10,249 nt of DNA, from the NCBI GenBank assembly GCA_003024985.2, contig PXIH01S0028708.1; one strand, written 5' to 3'. Origin of the DNA: Euperipatoides rowelli (lineage: Eukaryota > Onychophora > Udeonychophora > Euonychophora > Peripatopsidae). A program made the translations under genes and the position numbers. The notes beneath the pieces were generated by a model. The model worked only from the letters and a program-made list of their open reading frames with translations. It did not search any database and was not told the origin of the DNA. This document shows positions 7,431 through 10,249 of this stretch, one piece after another. Numbering within the stretch: position 1 is the first letter of the stretch; each line of letters opens with the position of its first letter.

Positions 7431-7941
7431 TGGAAGCTACCTGAAATAAAATTACATAAGTCATTTCAGTGTGGATTATATGATTCGGAACATACACAAA
7501 CAGCATTCAGTTTAGCAACCAAACATATGTATTTGCTAAAAATGAGAAATAATAACATAGTCCTTTCCCTTAATTAAAGTTACAATTAAGTTTCCCAAAT
7601 ATTTACAATATGATTGGATAATTTAGCTCTATAATAAAAGATAGATAGATAGGGAAAGAAAGGGACTTGGATATAGCCAATCCGAGGGGGGGATGGAAAA
7701 ATTTGGTAAACTGTTCAATTTCTGATTGTCTATCAAAAAGTTCGGTTAGAGTTCTAGAATTAAGTTTCTAAGGAATCAACTGCTTATCAATCATTGGAGT
7801 TCTAATATTGTAAGTCTAAGACAGAAATTTTATCAATGGAGGCTAATAAATGCTGGATTACTAGAGTATAATTATTCTGAACTTCTGTCATATTTTATTA
7901 AGAAATTCTGTGTAGGAATTATTATAGACAATGACAAATAG
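7431..7941. other. Intronic sequence, no gene seen
   Basis: No supported frame or RNA gene. A short GATA run (three and a bit units) lies at 7640-7652, and a G7 run near 7685. Confidence 0.5.
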
Positions 7942-8037
7942 CCATATCTCCGAAATTACTACAGGGGATATGGTTATTCACAAACTGAAGGGTTGACGTT
8001 AACTATTCGCCCACATCTCCTTGGTTACAGGAGATGT
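7942..8037. repeat. Two look-alike hairpins about 70 bp apart
   Basis: CCATATCTCC at 7942-7951 pairs with GGGGATATGG at 7964-7973 (nine of ten). ACATCTCC at 8013-8020 pairs perfectly with GGAGATGT at 8030-8037. The loops share TTAC-ACA-like wording, so the two may be diverged copies of one unit. A third CCCATCTCCTCG without a clear partner is at 8066-8077. This may be a decayed tandem array; no function is assigned. Confidence 0.5.
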
Positions 8038-9140
8038 CACTCAGCTAAACTCAAAATTTTGCTCCCATCTCCTCGATTCTTGCCTTGCAGCTTCTTTTAT
8101 ATCACCAAGTAACTAAGAGCATTTGAGGTGTTGTTGGTGCTTTCTGTGATAGTTTGCAGGTGATAACATCTTCCATTATGCATAAATGATGATTTCACTG
8201 CTTCTGAAGCTCGGCCAAGTGAGTAAAGTTGCAAGTACGATTTTGACAATATGAATGAAGGCTAGCAATAATAGTGTTTGTTTTAGTTTGTAAATATAGT
8301 CTTTAATTAAATTTAGGATTCCCATATGATAAATAATATTTTATTGGTAATGAATATAATTCTGCATTCTTTTACTTTCAGGTAGGGGCTAGGATTGGCT
8401 ATGTGATTAGCTATATCTGAATGTGGAGAGCATAGAAAGAGCAAATAATTCAAAAATTACATCAAAAAGACCTATATGTAGGATAGTCACAGCTACCCTT
8501 TGTGAATAAAATTATAAATACTGTAAATAAATTAGGAACATAATTGAAAATTTGTTCTGGAGTTTTCCTACTAAGAGTAGAGGAAAATGACACATGTTTA
8601 TTCAAATAAGCTGCTTTCGTTTTATATGGGTCAAGCTGAGTAGTTAAGTTGCTATGGTGACTAGATTGGCGTTCCAATTTCTTGGTGAAGTTGAATAACA
8701 CTTCAATTATTGGATTGAAATGTAATAATTTATTGAAAAATTGCTTTATAAATCATTAAAATGTTATTTTTATTTAAAATGTTCATTATCAAAATTTCTT
8801 TGATTTGCCAGCTTTGCATCGTAGTTTATGTTTTATTAATGAAGTAACTCTGGTAGGATCATTGAAAGATTTATTGAGGAATATGCTGCTCCACCTGCCA
8901 TGAAATGATAGTTGGTGAAATATAGCTTTAGGAAACATTCTTTTATTTATGATTATTGATTGCCACATTTTATTCATTAATTGACATTTTATTTATTGAT
9001 TGCCATTTTACATATTCCACAAATACATCTTAGTACATTTATTACATTAATATTAACACAGGCAATATTCTACTGATGTTCAAACAGTGTTATAATTTGT
9101 ATCTCTTTTTATTATTTTGTTTTTCTGGCCAAATTCCAGC
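8038..9140. other. Intronic sequence with a short degenerate tandem repeat, no gene seen
   Basis: Open frames here on the minus strand (8462-8701 and 8789-8977) have no recognisable family and no splice support. Near 8955-9013 three units of about 20 bp occur in a row (ATTGATTGCCACATTTTATTC, then an ATTAATTGACATTTTATTT form, then ATTGATTGCCATTTTACAT). The stretch lies downstream of the protease relic on the minus strand, where reverse transcriptase would be expected, but no polymerase motif is visible. Confidence 0.45.
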
Positions 9141-9515
9141 CTATTTTTTGAGTTGGTTGAGGCCTACACCATGCTTTTTGGTAAAATTGTGGCCAAACAG
9201 TAAATTTTGTGATAAACTGGCAAATATTGTGTTACCTCTTGGGGAAATGTTAATAATAATAAATGTAGATGTTCCTAATTTAATAAAGCTTTGCCAATAG
9301 AGTCAAACTCTGTATTATTCCCAGTGAGTTTTACTCTGCTTGTGTACAGCATGACTGATATTTTTGTTGGTAGCCTGTATCAAACTGAACAGTTCTTGGT
9401 TTATGCAAGTGATAGCTGTTCTGCTATCTTACATTGATTCGAAATAAATTCCTTCTATTGATAGGTTGACTACTGCTGTCCTTATTTGAGTGACATGAGC
9501 CAGTTCTTTTGCAAT
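9141..9515 (-). pseudogene. Retroviral-type aspartic protease relic of a gypsy-like LTR retrotransposon
   Basis: One minus-strand frame of about 125 codons, from 9515 down to a stop at 9143-9141, keeps the shape of a retropepsin. It has an entry strand TAVVNLSIEGIYF, then a catalytic loop DSRTAITCINQELF at about 9428-9387, where the family has DSG or DTG followed by TCI, and a late block LLFGHNFTKKHGVGLN that matches the usual (I)LG-DFL--HGV-LN. The Gly of the catalytic triad is Arg, and stops lie at 9431-9429, 9317-9315 and 9305-9303, so the copy is dead. In a live element this enzyme cuts the Gag-Pol polyprotein. It lies directly behind the gag-like remnant, as expected for gag-pol order. 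Confidence 0.72.
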
Positions 9516-9599
9516 GTTTTAATTACTGTTTTGTCTTTATTTTGTCAGTGGTTTATAGGTAGGAACTTCCCATGCTGCTTTAAGCTTTGCAGTTGTTAG

Positions 9600-10140
9600 T
9601 TTAAAGAGTTGTGGCTAGAAATATTATTGTTTGTAGATTGTGTGAAGGAAGATGGCTGCCTAAAATCTGAGAAATTAGCATTGCTTTGGCTGTTCTGTTA
9701 TAAGGTGTTTTAGTTGGCCTCCCTCTGTAAGTCACCTCTTCCGCTACTATGCCCTCTATCATTAGCATTCCCTAGAAAATATTGGTTCCTTCTTTCTATG
9801 TTCCAGCCTAGGTAATTATTATAATTGTTGTTAGAGATCTAAGGGTTAGTTATCTTTATTGGCATGGTAAAGTTTTTACTATTTTGTAAGCTTGCATATG
9901 ACAGATTTACCATTCTTAATTTTTGCTGTACAGCCTCCAGAAATTGTTCAAATTGCATCTTGAAATAAGTTGTGTACTGAAAAGTAAAGCAACCCATACT
10001 TTCCAAGGCAATTTCAGTATAATTTCCTCCACAATTTGTAGGAAGGTTTGTGTCGGATAAATCGTTTCTAGGTGCTGTAGCACTTCTAATACAAAGCACA
10101 TATCTCCGCCATGTTTTACCTGCCTGTCACCAGGCATTAA
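9600..10140 (-). pseudogene. Gag-like remnant of the same LTR retrotransposon
   Basis: Two overlapping minus-strand frames (10137-9916 and 10099-9839) look like parts of one protein joined by a frameshift near 10020-10030. The first gives KHGGDMCFVLEVLQ and the second continues FKMQFEQFLEAVQQKL, which resembles the IEEFLEAL-Q part of insect gypsy-type Gag. Beyond a stop at 9839-9841 the sequence becomes Asn-rich and Gly/Arg-rich (NNYNNYLGWN; NDRGHSSGRG at about 9757-9728), as in the RNA-binding C-terminus of Gag, with more stops by 9600. The assignment rests on position before the protease and on composition rather than on a diagnostic motif. The true 5' part and any LTR would lie at or beyond the right edge of the window. 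Confidence 0.5.
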
Positions 10141-10249
10141 GCTTTTGTTGTATGAGCATAGCTGCCAACTTTTAGAAATTGGAATTAGTAAAACTTTTCC
10201 CGAATGTTACTAACAACGGGGAGGGGTGGGTGTAGTAAATTTTTTTTTG

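Noticed and set aside
8462-8977. Two minus-strand frames (79 and 62 codons)
   Set aside because: There is no recognisable domain, no splice signals linking them, and the length is within chance for this region.
9076-9300. Plus-strand 74-codon frame
   Set aside because: It lies opposite the protease-like minus-strand frame, which shows real family motifs; the plus frame shows none.
1-10249. A new multi-gene defence, biosynthetic or other accessory system
   Set aside because: The only live gene seen is one kinesin; all other coding signals are decayed mobile elements, so no system can be supported.

Overview
The window looks like part of a large, AT-rich, repeat-laden animal genome, most probably an arthropod. 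The genes have introns with GT-AG borders and there is no bacterial gene layout. The intergenic and intronic sequence is about 70% A+T by eye, and the mobile elements are of LINE, LTR-retrotransposon and MITE type. Scattered single Ns and one small N cluster show that this is draft assembly sequence.

The only host gene I can support is on the minus strand. It is the middle of a kinesin heavy-chain gene, read right to left in four exons: 4895-4794, 4693-4613, 1266-1145 and 768-about 633. The first two encode the end of the motor domain (SLGGN...[14 protein letters not shown], then [13 protein letters not shown], the neck side of the motor). The last two encode a short charged region that resembles the KIF7/KIF27/Costal-2 branch of kinesin-4, the Hedgehog-pathway and ciliary kinesins. 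Splice phases agree at every internal junction and no exon carries a stop. The gene is therefore probably live, with earlier motor exons to the right of the window and the coiled-coil and tail exons to the left.

Region by region: 1-632 is probably the next intron. 1267-4612 is a 3.3-kb intron holding a GC-richer repeat copy (A, about 1921-2450) and a decayed, 5'-truncated LINE on the plus strand (about 2560-4030). The LINE contains a 167-bp tandem duplication marked by Ns. 4896-10249 is probably one long intron, or its part inside the window. It holds a 25-bp exact tandem repeat, a MITE with a 236-bp near-perfect palindrome (6062-6339), a diverged inverted copy of repeat A (B, about 6600-7430), two small look-alike hairpins (7942-8037), and a decayed gag-protease relic of a gypsy-like LTR retrotransposon on the minus strand (about 9141-10140).

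I see no operon, CRISPR array, RNA gene or coherent new multi-gene system. The parts most worth checking are the palindromic MITE pair, the N-flanked LINE duplication, the A/B inverted repeat pair and the weak 5' splice site at the left end of the kinesin gene.
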